A stretch of DNA of 64,000 nt from Chinchilla lanigera. Its lineage: Eukaryota; Chordata; Mammalia; Rodentia; Chinchillidae. The stretch lies in assembly GCF_000276665.1 (NCBI RefSeq), contig NW_004955429.1:949121-1013120 (forward strand), given 5' to 3'. Made by a program: the position numbers and the translations under genes. The notes beneath the pieces were generated by a model that worked only from the letters and a program-made list of their open reading frames with translations, did not search any database and had not been told where the DNA came from. Below are positions 35,231-48,284 of the stretch, piece after piece (the stretch's first letter is position 1; every line of letters begins with the position of its first letter).

Positions 35231-36005
35231 TTTTTCACTCAGAGTAAAGAACTCACTGTCTCAGATTTTGCACAAGTGTTTGCAACATACAGCCAAAGCT
35301 GGCAACCACTGTTTTTGTTGGGTCATATATTTGCCTCCTAACTTTCAGGCAGATAGTGGTGGAAGATTTGCCAGTTATAGCAGAGGACACACTATTAGTA
35401 ATACCTGTATCTATAAGGTCAAGGCAAGAGTTCAGGATAAGTACTACATTTAGCTGTCCTAATGTTGAACAGATTTGTTGACATTGTGCTCCTAGGAGGG
35501 CATACAGTGACCTAATGAACAATATCCTGAACGAAGCCTCTGCAAGCAGCATGATGAGATCTGTAAGGCTCTTTTTAGCAAGCTTGATTGGCGGTACTGC
35601 ATAGGTTCCACTGTCAGTAAATATTCTCAGAAATGGTGTCATTAACTTTTTTAAAGTGTGGAAACTGTAAGTCTGTGGAAACCTTGTGCACTTGAGTTTA
35701 CATTAACACTATATCTGGCATTTTTCTCCTAAATGTTGATTAGATACAGATAAATTCTTTCAATATTGACTCAGCTACATTGAACAAAGGACTTCCACCT
35801 CTTAAACTAACAAGGAAACAACCTATGAAAGTAATTAGGAAGGAATGAAAGGCAAAGTTAATACCAATGATGGTAAGGGAAGGATTTATTTAGTAAGACC
35901 TGAACATTTTGCAACAACAAGGATAATGTTTTATCAGTATCATTAGTCTCTGTAAAGGACTGAAATTAGTGAAAATTGAAAACAATAAAACTCTGAAACT
36001 CAGTC
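35231..36005 (+). pseudogene. Candidate processed pseudogene, unidentified
   Basis: A moderately GC-rich patch (35240-35640) reads on the plus strand, across at least two stops, as plausible protein text with 'VIAEDTLLVIPVSI' and 'RAYSDLMNNILNEASASSMM'. After it comes AT-rich, 3' UTR-like sequence with an AATAAA at 35984. No clear poly(A) run follows. The minus strand has a 129-codon frame (35642-35253), the longest gap-free open frame here outside repeats, which is hydrophobic in part but unlike any family I know. Either strand may be meaningful, or neither. Confidence 0.25.
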
Positions 36006-36655
36006 TATGTTTTTTGGACTATAGTTTTAAGATTAGCCTTTGACATCTGAACATGAACTTTTAATGTGGAGGTCTATGTCTTTTGGTGTGACAAAGAAAG
36101 GATTTCCATCAAAACAAAGTAAAAACCTGGCATCATTGAGAAGTATGAAATGCTTCACATGAAGATCAAAACGCAGATAGTAAAAATTTCATGTAGTGTA
36201 TATTGCACGTTACAAAACTGAATACCTTCTCAGTGATGTTTGAGATCAATGGCAACATGCCCTAAGGCAGATCATTGATTATTTCTATTAGCACAGCTAT
36301 TATTGTTGTTGCTGTTATTTCTGAACATTGTACCTGCTACTCAATGACTACCATGTCACTAATAATACCCTCAGCTCTTCTGTCCAGTGTTTCAGGAGAA
36401 ATGGTGAATTAAGGAGTCTCTACTACTTCAAGAAAAATGGTGAACTAAATGACAGTCACAGTCTAATGACTGCAATTCATGAAAGCAAATTGGATAAGTA
36501 CCGTGTGCTCTACTCCAAAGTTATGAGGGACACTCCTGTATATTGAAAGAGTGAAAAATTCGCTTACTTTTGCATTACTATTCTTTTGTCTAGCTTTTAT
36601 TTTCAATTATAATAGAATACATTTTGAATAACAGGGTGTAGACATAGTTGATTAA
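36006..36655. other. No recognised feature
   Basis: Contains a weak 36-bp tandem similarity at 36390-36461 ('aaatggtgaa' twice). Nothing else identified. Confidence 0.45.
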
Positions 36656-38937
36656 ATCTTTTTAAAGTTAGTACACATTTGCAGTACAAAATGATCACAT
36701 TCACCATGGGAGTTTCATACATAAAAATAGAACATCTTAGATCTTTTCTTTTTTGTTTGTTCCCATCCCCTCCCTTCATGCCTTCTTCCCCTTTCCATTT
36801 GCCAAAGCTCTATTTCCATTTTTCTCCAGTTCTTTTTTCTTAGAATCCTTCTTCCTTCCCTCCTTCTCCCCATCCATTGTTCCCCTTCGCATTTGAACAA
36901 ATTTTCCCTACTTTGAAATATCAGTCCCTTCCATTTTGTTCCTTGTTTATACTTTAGGCTCTGCACACAAGAAAAAAATATGCTTTAAATTTTGGTGTCC
37001 GATTTATTTAACTAGAGATTACAGTCTCGATGTGCACTCATTAACCTAAAAGTGTCTCAAGCATATCCTTCTTTATGGCAGAATAGTACAACATTGTACA
37101 TAAATAGCACATTTTCCTTACCCGCTTATCTGTGGATGAGTATGTGAGCTGTTTCCAAGGTTTAGCTATTATAAATTGTGCTACATAGCTATCTAATTGT
37201 ACTATAAATGTAGGTATGCATGTATCTCTATGGCATGATGATCTTAACTCTTCTGGGAATATACCTAGAAAGGAATACCTGGGTCAAATAGAACCTCGAA
37301 TTTTTGGTTTTTTGAGAAACCTCCATAATAATTTCCATAGTTTATAACAACTTGCACTCCCACCAACAGCGGAAAAGGGTTCCTTTTTCCCCTGCAGCCT
37401 CACAAGCGTTTGTTATTGGTTGATTTCATGGCAATAGCCATTCTTTCCGGTGTGAGAAGGAATGTCAGTGTTGTTTTAATTTGCATTTCTTAAATAGCTA
37501 GTGATGTCGAGCATTTTTTTCATGTACTTATTGGGCATTTGTAATTTTTCATCTAAGAAATGTGTGTTCATTTCAGATATCCCTTTTTGGATTGTTTTTT
37601 TTTTTTAATTTAGAGGAATTACTTTTTTGAGTTCCTTATATACTCTAGATATTAGTCTTCTGCGGACGGAATAGCTAGCAAAGATTATTTCCCATTCTGT
37701 GGGGAGTCTTTGCTCTCATGGTTGGAATTTTAAAGGGTCTTTATTTCAATCTGATAAAAGCCATCTATGACAAACCAATGGCCAACATCATACTAAATGG
37801 AGAAAAACTGAACATTTTCTCTCTAAAAAATCAGGAACAAGACAAGGATGCCCACTATCATCATTCCTACTCAATGTAGTTCTGGAAACTTTAGGCAGAG
37901 AAATAATTAGAATAATTAGACAAGACAAAGAAATAAAAAGAATATGCATAAAAAGGGAAGAAAATAAATTACCAGCTTTTCCTATTGATCCTCTGCTTAG
38001 AAGACCCCCAAAACTCCAAGACCCCAACAGACTCCTTGATAGCATAGCAGGATGCAAAATGAACACTCAAAAATCAGTAGCATTTCTGTACACCAATAAT
38101 AGACTCTCTGAAAGAGAAATTATGGAAAAAAAGCTTTCCACAATAGTATCAAGAAAAATGAAATACTTAGGAAATACCCTAGCTAGAGAAATGAAAGGCC
38201 TCTACAGTGAGAATTATAGTATTCTGAGAAGGAAATCGAAGAAGATATCAGAAAATGGAAAGAAAGATAGCCCCCATTCCTGGACAGCCAGAAACCAACA
38301 TAGTGACTATAAGCATACTTCCAACTATTACACAGATTTCCTGCAATCTCAATCAAAACACCAGTAGCATTCTTTACAGAACTACAGAAAGCAATCCTAA
38401 AATTCGTATGGCACCAGAAGAACAGTGAAATAAATTCTGGGCAACAGAGGTAAGGCAGGGGGCATCACAATCCCTGAATTCAATTTATACTACAAAGCTA
38501 CAGTGACAAAACAATAAAACAAAACAAAACACCCACCAGAAAGAACCCATAGTATTCACAAAAACAAAATAAAACAAAACCAAATCCAGACTTGTGGGTC
38601 AAAGGTACATAATAAAAGATGCAGAAACAACTTCAGGCACACTTAGCTACCTTATCTTTGACAAAGGGGTCATATCCCTTTGCTGGATGAAAGACAATCT
38701 CTTTAACAAATGGTGCTAGGAAAACTGGCTTTCCACATGGCACTAAACTAAAATTGAAATGGTTTAAAGATCTAAATAGTAAAACAGAAATCCTTAATTT
38801 GCTGGAACTTAGAATAGGTAAAACTCTTGAAGACATAGGTATATCCAAAGACTTTATTAACAAAACCCAAATCACATGGGAAATATTACAAAGAATCAAC
38901 AACTGGGATCACATCAAATTAAAAAGCTTTTGCACAG
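36656..38937 (-). mobile_element. 5'-inverted (twin-primed) L1 insertion
   Basis: 36656-37735 is an antisense L1 3' UTR and ORF2 C-terminal end ('acttgcactcccaccaacag', 'cccattctgtggggagtctt'). 37736-38937 is L1 ORF2 in the sense direction ('aacaagacaaggatgcccac', 'gaaatacttaggaaatacc', 'aactgggatcacatcaaa'), ending at 'aaaaagcttttgcacag'. In L1 order the sense part ends exactly where the antisense part begins (cacag | caaaagaa), so one L1 was split and its 5' half inverted at insertion. Frame broken; no RT catalytic motif survives intact. Flanking target duplication not convincing. Confidence 0.88.
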
Positions 38938-40570
38938 TTGGTTATGCTTGAATCATTTGGTGCAAGTGGTGTTTAGGAGAGTACAAAGATCCAAAGCACT
39001 TATTGGAAGCCTGGCAGAGAACTATATATAAAAAACAAGAGCAAAAACAAAAACCACGATGGTGAGATGAACACAGCTGCTACAATTTTAAAAGGAACAA
39101 ACATAAGCAAATGCCAAAGACAATAGTGACAGGAGAGTTGTAAAAATACTAATCAATTTAGGTCATTGGTGAATCAAGCAAAAACAAGAACTGAAAAAAA
39201 TAAAGAACATTTTTATGACTGCTAAAGACAATGCATTGTCTTCTTTTCTGAGGAAAGAGATAGGGCGTATTGGTATGTATGTGCTTGGGAATAAAGACAA
39301 CCACTCTGGTCACCAAGCACCTTAGTCATGGCTCTCGTTCCATGCCATGGGTATGGAGTCATCTGTCTTAGGAGTCACAAGATTATAACCACAGTGTCAG
39401 CCTGAGCTGCAGTCTCATCTGAGACTTCACTGGGGAAGGATCTGCTTCCATTCTTAGGAGTTTTGGGGAAGACCCTGTTTCATGCGTGTGGTGGAGGGAG
39501 GAAATACTTGCTGGTTGCAGACAGTGACTGTTGTAATCAGCCTGCCATGTGTCCTCTCCCTATACCAGCTCATGTCTGCAGCTTCTTTCTTCAGAGTCTC
39601 CAGGGAAGAGTTTCCTGACAAAAGAGAAGTCACAGCCCTCTGAAACACCATCACAAATGTAATCAAGTATATCGCTTTCCTCTGCATTCTAATTTAAAAG
39701 GAAACCACAGGTCATACTCATAGTCAAGGAGAGTGTACTGCCCACAAAATATAGACAAAGGTCTGAATACTAGTAGTCAGAGATCTTGAGGCGAACCTAG
39801 TGTGTATCCAACACAGTTTCAAATGCAATGTTCTTAATGTTACACAATCAAAGCAGAAATACTCAGAAGAAGCTATATACTATGACTGAATGAGGGTTGT
39901 CTCTGGAAAACAAAATTGGTTTAATAATTTTAAAAAAACAATCATTAGTAATTTGTCACATTCACAAAATAGAACAGAAATGTCAATGAAAATATCAGTA
40001 AATGAAGAAAAGACATCGATATAATTCAACATTCGCCAGTGGTAGATATTTTCTATAAACGAAGAATAGAAGGAGCCTTGCTCAGTCTCAGAAAGAGCAT
40101 CTAAAGTAACTCAGGCCTCTGTCATATTTAATGATAAAATCAAGATCCTTTTAACCAAAGATGAGGGATAAGGCAGAGTTTTATTTTAGTTTTCCACTTT
40201 TGTTCAGAATCGTGCTAGAAATTTGAGCCAGTACAAAAAAGAAGGTAAGGAAATATTTAAAAATTTATGAAAATGTAAGAGGAAAAATTATATTTCACTT
40301 AATATGTAATTAGGCATGTAAAAAATCTTAAGAAACTTACTGGAGAGTTACTGAAATAACAAGTGATATTAGTAAAAACAGAGGAAAAAATCAATATAAA
40401 GGTAAATTATATTTCTTTGTGCTAAAATGAGCTATGTATAATTCTAAAAATCCATGCATTCCATCATAAGGCCAGCAAACATCAAGCACATAAAAAATGG
40501 ATTAATGAAAGATGCAAAGGATACGCTCACTGAAAAGTCCATATCTTTGCTGAAAAAAGTCAAAGGTACC
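38938..40570. other. No gene; possible old LTR at 39240-39700
   Basis: 39290-39460 ('tctggtcaccaagcacctta', 'agtcatggctctcgttcca', 'tcagcctgagctgcagtctc') recalls the antisense of an old ERVL-type LTR, but I could not confirm ends. The minus frame 39687-39454 (77 codons) lies in it. Flanks are AT-rich and unassigned. Confidence 0.4.
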
Positions 40571-40965
40571 TATATTTGGTTTGTGTTTCTATAACTGAAT
40601 ACCACAAACTGGGTAATTTATATAGCAGAGAAAGATATTTCTCATATACTTTGGGAAATCCAATATATGTGGGGCAGTTCAATATAGGTCCCATGTAGGT
40701 TGGGAAGTCCAATGTCAAGGTACAGGCATCTCGTTAAAGGCTTTATATAGCAACAATCCATGATGGAAGGAAAAATACAGAACAGCAAGAGAGCAAGAGG
40801 GGGATGAGCTCAGTGTGTAACAATCCACTGCCTCTGACAAGACATAAATTTGCTCATGCGAGCTCATGGCAGTCACCTCCACTTAGTTCCCACCCCTAGA
40901 ACTGCTGTGTTAGAGATTAAGTTTCTGATGCATGAACTTTTGTGGGATATATTTAAGCCATAGCA
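40571..40965 (-). mobile_element. MaLR-type solo LTR
   Basis: Antisense MST-like landmarks: 'aataccacaaactgggtaat', 'caatccatgatggaagga', 'ctagaactgctgtgttagag', ending 'atatatttaagccatagca'. Non-coding, no second LTR nearby. Confidence 0.75.
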
Positions 40966-41094
40966 GAGACCCTCAAAATCCAGAGTGATAGATGATATAT
41001 ATTGATTATAGACTAATTTCTGCTGTGTTTAGTTCCCTCAAATTTATTTTTGAGTTCAATGCCACTTGAGCAAAAGTCCAGGAATTTGTATCTG

Positions 41095-43128
41095 TGCATG
41101 ATATATTTTGATTCCCTGCGCCCCTTCCTCTCCCTTCCCTTAAACCCCTCTTAGTGTCTTTACTCATAAAAACTTTGTTTTCTTTCTTTTCTTGTTGTCC
41201 TTTCCTTCCTTTCTTCTTTCCCCCTCTCAGGTTCACCTTCCCATTTGAACATTTTCTTCCTATTTCACAATATCTACTATATATTTTGGTCCTTATTTAC
41301 ACTTTTGGTTTCTTACACTTGAGAAACCAGGTGATATTTAGACATGTGTGTCCAATTTATTTCACTTAAGAGTATGTTTTCAAGGTGAATCCATTTGCAA
41401 AATTTATCCTTAACTCTGAGTTGTACTCCATTGTATTAAAAAAAAATCACATCTTCATTCATTTATTGGTTGGTGAGGTATTTGGGCTGTTCCTAAGATT
41501 TTGCTATTATAAATTGTGATGGTATAAACACGATGTGCATATATTGCTGTGGTATAGTGTTTTTAATTCTTTCAGGAAGATATCAAGAAGCAAATACGTA
41601 GGTGAAATGGAACTTTTAGTTTTAGTTTTTTGAGGAATTTCTACACTGCTTTCCCCAGTGGTTGTACCAATCTACACTCCTACAAATAATGCAGAAGGAT
41701 TTTTTTCCCTCACAACCCTTCAGCATTTGCTAATGGTTACCTTCATGGTAATAGCCATTTTTTCTGGACTGATATGGAATCTCAGCATTGTTTTAATTTG
41801 CATCTCTCAAGTGACCAGTGATGTTGAACATTTTTTCATATATTTATGTGCTGTTCATACTTCTTCACCTGAGAAGTGTCTATTCATTTCAGATACCTAC
41901 TTTTTTCATTGGGGCTTTACATTTGATGGGTGTGATTGTTTAAAGTTCATTATATATCCCAAATATTAGTCATTTCTCTAAAGACAAGCAGGCAAATATT
42001 CTAGATATTCGTCCTTTGAGGAAGAGCAGGAAAATTTTTTTCCACCCTCTGTGTTGTTCTCTTCAGTGTGCTTGCGGTTATGTTTTGCTGTGAAAAACAT
42101 TTTAATAAGATGAGATCCCAGTTGCTGATTCTTCACGATATTTCCTGTGCAATCAGGGTTTTGCTCATAAAGACTTTTATGAACCAATGTCTTCAACTTG
42201 GTCTTTCTGTTTTAATACTTAGAACGTTGTTTGACTTCAACTTTATTTTAGTGCATGATGAAAAGTAAAGGTCTAGCTTTCATCTTTGGCATGTGGAAAG
42301 TGAATTTTTCCTGCAACATTTATTAAAGAAGTTACCTTTCTTCCAGTGAACGTGTTTGGCTGCTTTGTTAAAGGCAAAGTGGCTGACTAGGTCTGGAGTG
42401 GTTTCTACATTTTTAAAACCTGTTCCAGTGATCCTCAGGTCTGGTTGTTTTGTTTGTTTGTTTTGCCAGTACCATGCTATTTTTATCCGAGCAGCCATGT
42501 AGTACACTTTCGTCAGGTATTTTGAAGCTCCCTGACTTGCCTTTTGTTGCCCAGAATTTCCTTGTTATTGTAGGTTTCTTCTGGTTCCAAATAGGATTGT
42601 TTTCTCTAATTCTGTGAGATCTGCAGTGTGAATTTTGATTGGGCTGCATTAACGCTGTATAACAATTTTGGAAGTATGGTTGTTTCCACTATATTGGTTC
42701 TTCCTACCCAAGAACAGGGATGCCTTTACTTTTTCTGATAGCCTCTTCAATCTACTTTGTCAGAGTACAGTATTTTTCAATGTAGATGTTTTAACTTCAT
42801 TAGATTTGATTGTTAGGTATTTGACTTGTTTGGGATGCTATTGTGAAAGGTGTTGTTTCCCTAATTTTTCTCTCAGTGAGTTTGTCATTAGTCTACAGGA
42901 AGGCTATTGATTTTTCAGTATTGGCTTTGTATTCAAGTGTGCTACTAAATTTAGGCAGTAAATCTGGAAGTCTTTTGGTGAAACTTTTGTGGCCCTCTAT
43001 GTAAAGTATTCATCATCTGCAAATAATGATGTTAACTTCTTTTTTTCCTGTCCTTATTGCTTTTATTTCTTTCTCTTGTCTAATTCCTCTGGCTAATGTT
43101 TCTAGAACTTTATTGAGTAGGAGCAAGA
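41095..43128 (-). mobile_element. L1 3' UTR and ORF2 second half, antisense
   Basis: Pyrimidine-rich 3' UTR (41110-41240), then ORF2 in antisense: 'taccaatctacactcctaca', 'ataagatgagatcccagttg', 'ttgccagtaccatgctattt', and 'tttcatcatctgcaa'-type text near 43010 that encodes the RT active-site region on the minus strand. Truncated at 43128, at the RT domain. About 2 kb, many stops. Confidence 0.88.
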
Positions 43129-43965
43129 TACTTCCATGAGAAATAACACCTGAGATATGCCTGAGGAATTTCAAGACCACCAAACCAACACTCCATAAAG
43201 ATCTGAGATACATTCCAGGAAGAGATAACAAGGATTACCCATAGTCACCATGTTTCTGCAGGTTCAAGTCACCCTTCCCAAGCAGTGAGTCCAAGCTCAG
43301 GGATAAAGTACTGCCTGCCACCACCTCCTTTTTTACTGAAGTCTCTCTCTTGCTCTCCCTATGGGATTCAATTCTCTCTTCAGATCCTTTTAGGTCCTAG
43401 GGACCCACTTGTCTCTTCCTTCTCCTCACCTGCTATATTATAATATTTGGACACCAAATCTTGGAGAGGATCTTTCTCTGTGCTTGCCACACCACCATCT
43501 TCCTAGAAGTTCCAGAAGAATCATTTGTGGCTCATGTATATTTGAAGCATTTCAATGAAGCTGTGGATCTGCAGGCCTCAGGGATTTTGGGCCATCCCCC
43601 TCATCTACAGGTTCATGAAAACTTCCTATGGGCTTTATCAGGCCAGTCCACGCTATTAGAGAAGCTTTGCCTGATTATGAACAATCCTATCCCTAACCTC
43701 ACCAAGGTCTCCTGCAGGTGCAAGGTCAATTTCCAATGCCACTTCATTTCTGCTTCAGAACCAACCATCATCCATAAGGCTACCCCATGATTTTAATTTT
43801 GTACCTTTTATCTGGATATTTCTAAAAGTGAGCTTGTAACTTGATATAATATTCTTTTCTCTGCAGGTATATAAATTCATTTTTCTGTGAGTTAAAAATA
43901 GATTACTTCCCCTTACAAGGAGAACACTTTGAAGATACTTCATTAATTGCCTTATATGTTGTAAG
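43129..43965. other. Unexplained block at the truncated L1 end
   Basis: Abruptly different composition from the L1. 43461-43790 holds a 109-codon plus frame starting MERIFLCACHTTIFLEVPEE, with no family I recognise. Could be an LTR, an L1 5' UTR piece or a gene relic. Confidence 0.35.
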
Positions 43966-43969
43966 AATC

Positions 43970-44115
43970 TGTTTATGTGTCACTTCACCCTAATGCACAA
44001 TGAAGTTCATAGGATTCCACTTATTTATTTTCTAATTCCAGCCTTTAATATTGGTCTTACTGTGTAATCATTCATGAAATTTTTGTTGAATGAAAATATG
44101 AACTAATAAATGCTT
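43970..44115 (+). mobile_element. Probable L2 3' end
   Basis: Ends with 'ttttgttgaatgaaaatatg' and 'aactaataaatg', the decayed form of the L2 terminus (AATAAATGTTTGTTGAATGAATG). Confidence 0.45.
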
Positions 44116-44189
44116 CTATGTTTTTTCTAAATGCCCTGAGTGGAAATCACTGGTATTTGTAGCCTTCTCCTCATAGGCAAGGTCTAATT

Positions 44190-44345
44190 GAGAATATATT
44201 TCATGTATTGACTTTTAACCCTCATAGTGGCCCTGGAATTGAGAACCTATTATTATCCTCTTTTTATAGATGAGAAGTGGATCCAATTAAATATCTTGAC
44301 TAGTAAGTTGTAGAGCTAGGCTTTGAACCCAGATGGCCTGGGACA
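44190..44345 (+). mobile_element. MIR SINE
   Basis: Clear core-SINE text: 'ttaaccctcatagtggccct', 'attattatcctctttttata', 'gatgagaagtggatcc', 'ctagtaagttgtagagctag', 'gctttgaacccagatggc'. Confidence 0.85.
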
Positions 44346-45490
44346 CACACCTAACCCCAACTAGCTTTGTAGTGATTCATATTCAGGGTTATCTTCCTGT
44401 TTATTTCTATATCCAAAGCTCCTGGAGGCAATGGGAGAAAGGTATAGTAATGGATATTAATCAAATAAAGAGCACTGGATTTAATCTAAGGTTAAAAATA
44501 AATCCTCCTAACCATCTGTGCGGATAACATAGAATTTTTGGTTTCAAGATTCTTCAAAGATGAAATGACTTTTTCTGAAAATGTGAAAATTTGCAGAACA
44601 AAATACATTCCCACACAGTACATGAAATATAAGATGTATCTACTACCTTAACAATAAAACAATAACAATAAATGTAATAGCAGTCTTTTGAGTCTTAAAT
44701 GACTCACCTTCATCCATGTGTGACTGCATCTGTGTCATAAGATACTAAGATCATTTCAAATTGAAAGTTCAAAGATTCAAGACTAAATTCTCTTGATTTA
44801 AAAATATTTCTCTCAGTCAAAAATACAAGCATTATATTTGTGTCAGGGACAAAAAACAATTTGAAAAAATTTTAAGATGCTTTAAAATTAGGATTTTTTT
44901 TGATTTGATTCAATGTTTTGAACTTTTTATCTTGAATACTGAATTATTTAACTTAATCTTCCATTTGGGATCAACACTTCTTAAGCCTTAAGTGCTGTTT
45001 ACATTCATTGCTTTAATTTCTAATCTTATGCTTATTCAAATCACTTTCCTTTATGATATTTTGCCATTAAAACTTTACCTCTCTCAAAAAGAACTCCTGG
45101 ATTACTCTAGCCTTTTTCCTGTGTTTTACTGAATTTGCATGACTTTACTTAAAATGCATCCTGTCCTTCCAACTTCGATTTTGTTGATTCTAAGCTAAGC
45201 ATTATAATTTTCTTGTGTCCTCACAATGCATGGAAATGTGCTACGCATGAAATGTGCCAGCAGGTTGTTGGCATGTTGAATCTTGTGGGCTTGTTGAATC
45301 TTGTGGGATTCTGGAAACAGCAGATTAAGTATTAGTATAGTTTGCTCCACTGTTTCCACGTGCTCCCCTCCCCTTTAGGTAGCTCCCTCCATCAATATTC
45401 TCTATCGGTGACTATTTGGCTCAAAAGCAACTTTGAATTCTGTTTCTCAATCTTTCCTCTAATAATTGATTGAAGCCTCACTGAATACTA
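44346..45490. other. No recognised feature
   Basis: AT-rich. A small tandem duplication of 'ttgttgaatcttgtggg' lies at 45275-45309. Confidence 0.5.
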
Positions 45491-45494
45491 GTGA

Positions 45495-45645
45495 CAATTT
45501 AACCCCTTCCATATATTAACTCAGAAAGTCCTTTCTGCACCCATAGGATTTATGATTATTCACCCATTTAGATGTGGAATGAGGGAGAGACAAAGGAGGC
45601 AGTTTCCCCAGCCATTCAAGTCTAAGAGACAGAACAGAACCTAGC
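45495..45645 (+). mobile_element. MIR SINE, decayed
   Basis: 'tccatatattaactcagaaa', 'ggatttatgattattcaccc', 'atttagatgtggaatgaggg', 'agagacagaacagaacct' follow the MIR core and 3' part. Confidence 0.6.
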
Positions 45646-47925
45646 ATGCCCTAAGTGTGGTAATAGCAGGTTTTTCAAGGAAAGTATTTCTTGTTTGTTG
45701 TTAAGGATTCATCCTGGTTTTTCACTTGTGTGTGGATGTTTCTTAAGATGTGTAAAACTGCTGCTTGGGGATCTGCTCCTGATGATGGAGTCTCTCATCA
45801 CTGTGTGGTCCTAGTATGTCTGTAGCCGCTGTAAACCTTAGTTCATGGCTGCATGAGTATTCAGCCCCATGATCTCCCTGGAGAGGCCTAACAGTCCCAT
45901 GAGGTGAGTAGACATTCACTGCAACTGTGAACTCTAAAAGAGAACACAAGTATGATTTTATTATTATTTTTATACAATAATATAGGAACAAAGATGTGGT
46001 TTTAAAATTTATTATATTCTATATCAAAGATGTGTTTTGCATGCATATTCATCAAGTTGTTCTTCTCATATTTATCATATTACTGTCTTTCATTACTGGC
46101 TAGTCAAAGAAGTAGGGCTCAATGAAAGATTGTTGAAGATATGGGATAATTTTTTCTTTAAAAAAGAAACATTTATACTTTGGGAAGAAACATAATAAAA
46201 TGAGACACTTACTTTTTATAAAACATTACGAATTCTTACAGGCATTAACAGCTAATACTAACACATAAAGAAGTTTTTACTTTCCATATTGCATAAATTG
46301 CCTCCTTACTCCTGTGATACTCATCCTTCTCTCAGAATATAAATCTGTTAGTGTCAGATTTTGTCAAACCTGAATTCATCCACCTGGCTTCTGTCAGTGA
46401 GGTCAGACTAGGGTCCTGTTTCCATTCAAGGCTCATATACCTTCTTGGAGGAAAGCTGTGGAGAATTTCTTTCCATGCAGGGTTACCCTGGCTCCAGTTT
46501 GCACCCACAGCTCCACCACAGCCTGTTGCCCTCTGACTCTCTTCATCTGCCTGTTTTCTGGCTCAGTCATAGCTGTGGTCTACTATTGTGACTTAATGGT
46601 ATCACAATTTTCCTGAACTTGCCAGAACCTTCTGCAATACACTTAAAGAAAGCCATCCACAGTGTCTTGTTAGTTTGTATTCATTCAAGACATTTGTGTC
46701 AGAGCTGGAATCCATGAGTCACACTTCCTGATCAAAGGGGAGTCTTCAGGGAGGAAAAAGCCATGCAGATCCCACAGACATTCTAAAATTAGGCTTTAAG
46801 TTAAATGGAAATGCTGACGTCTGGGTGACTGGGGGCTTAATCACATGGACTTCTCCCAACTGTTGTTTTGACAATTAAATATCTATTACTAGACATGTAT
46901 GAGATACTAGTTGTCCTGATGTGGTTGCCTCCATGTTCTAAATAGATTTAAAAAGTTTACCTTTCATGGTCATTTTAATATGGAGGAGAGCTAGCAGTTG
47001 CAGGGACGGACTCCATGAATAACATAGATGAAGACATAGAGCATGTTTTCACAAGCCTGCCTTTCCATGGGATGACAGTCAGCAGCAGCACTCATTCTGG
47101 GGAGAAAAGTGGGATAAGTGTGTTCAAAGTCAGGGGTATTAAGGGAAATGTCTTTCACTGTAATACATTTAAAAAATCTTAAACATTTACCTTGTATTTT
47201 GGTCACTCCTTTGTACAGTTTGTTTCCTCCTGCTTCATCTTCCTGGCAGCTTCAGAAGTGAGGAGAAAGTGGTCATCTATCTCTGTGTAGCAAACACAGC
47301 ACAGAAGACAGTAGAGTTGAAGTACTTTACACTCCTGTACATATATGTAGGAAGCTTCTAGATAGCTCAAACATATTTTGAGGACCAAGGTCCTTTAGAA
47401 GTCCAAGGAGAAGCCATATGTTTTCTATTGTCTTTTTTAAGAACAATAGTTAGGAAATTATGTCTGAGCATGCTGAGGCCCTCCAACACCCACCTTCTAA
47501 TCTGGTTTTGTGGCACAGACTCAGCATTTTGTAACAGCCTAGACTCAAAATGGGAGAACTGACCCTAGCTCACTAACTGGGGGCACAATCAGATGGGGAA
47601 GAGATAACCCTCTAACTTGCTCTCTTCTTTCAATTGCCTGGTTTGCAATCTGAAATGGACCCTAAAGAAGGGTGAGGAATGGAATTTTTGTGCCTAAGTG
47701 TCATGTGAAATATATATGCCAAGTCCTCATTACACACATGTAAGTTAAGGAGGAAAACAACACAGTTTTATTGTGTCAATTGCTGTTTCAAAGCTGTTTT
47801 ATTTGTAGTGAGGGCCAAGAAGAAAGTAAATGTTTATGCAACTGAAAACCTTTCATTAGTCATCCAGGTAAGACTCCACTTTATGAACAGTGCCAAATGG
47901 CAATCTGTTTTGGAAGCATGATTTA
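45646..47925. other. No recognised feature
   Basis: 2.3 kb of mixed composition. 46350-46560 and 47460-47700 are GC-richer and read like old LTR or L2 relics, but I could not match either. No credible coding frame. Confidence 0.4.
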
Positions 47926-48284
47926 TTAGTGCCTTGGAATTGCCATAACAAAATACCGTAGACAAGGAGGCTTAAATTGTAGAAGTGTATTGCCACATTT
48001 TTAAAGGCTAGAAGTCCAACGTCAATGTATCAGCAGGCATGGTTCCTCTAGGGTCTTCTCTTCTTGACTTATAGACATGTGTCTTCTCCCCATATCCTCA
48101 GGGTCTTCCCTTTGTCTTGTGTGTTCCTGTCCCTTCTTATCAGTGAGATGTATCAGAGCCTTATGACCTCATTTTACTTTAATCACCCTTTGAAAATGCC
48201 TGTCTCTAAATATTCACATTCTGAGGTATAGTGGGTGAAGATTTCAACATAAGAAATTTGGAGGGACACAATTCAGCCTATAAA
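47926..48284 (-). mobile_element. MaLR-type solo LTR
   Basis: Antisense landmarks: 'ttgccataacaaaataccgt', 'aaaggctagaagtccaacg', 'cttatgacctcattttactt', 'tattcacattctgaggtata', 'gagggacacaattcagccta'. Confidence 0.8.

Noticed and set aside
36390..36461. Tandem coding repeat with 'RNGEL' and 'KNGEL'
   Set aside because: Only about 20 bp are alike in each unit and there are just two; chance similarity is likely.
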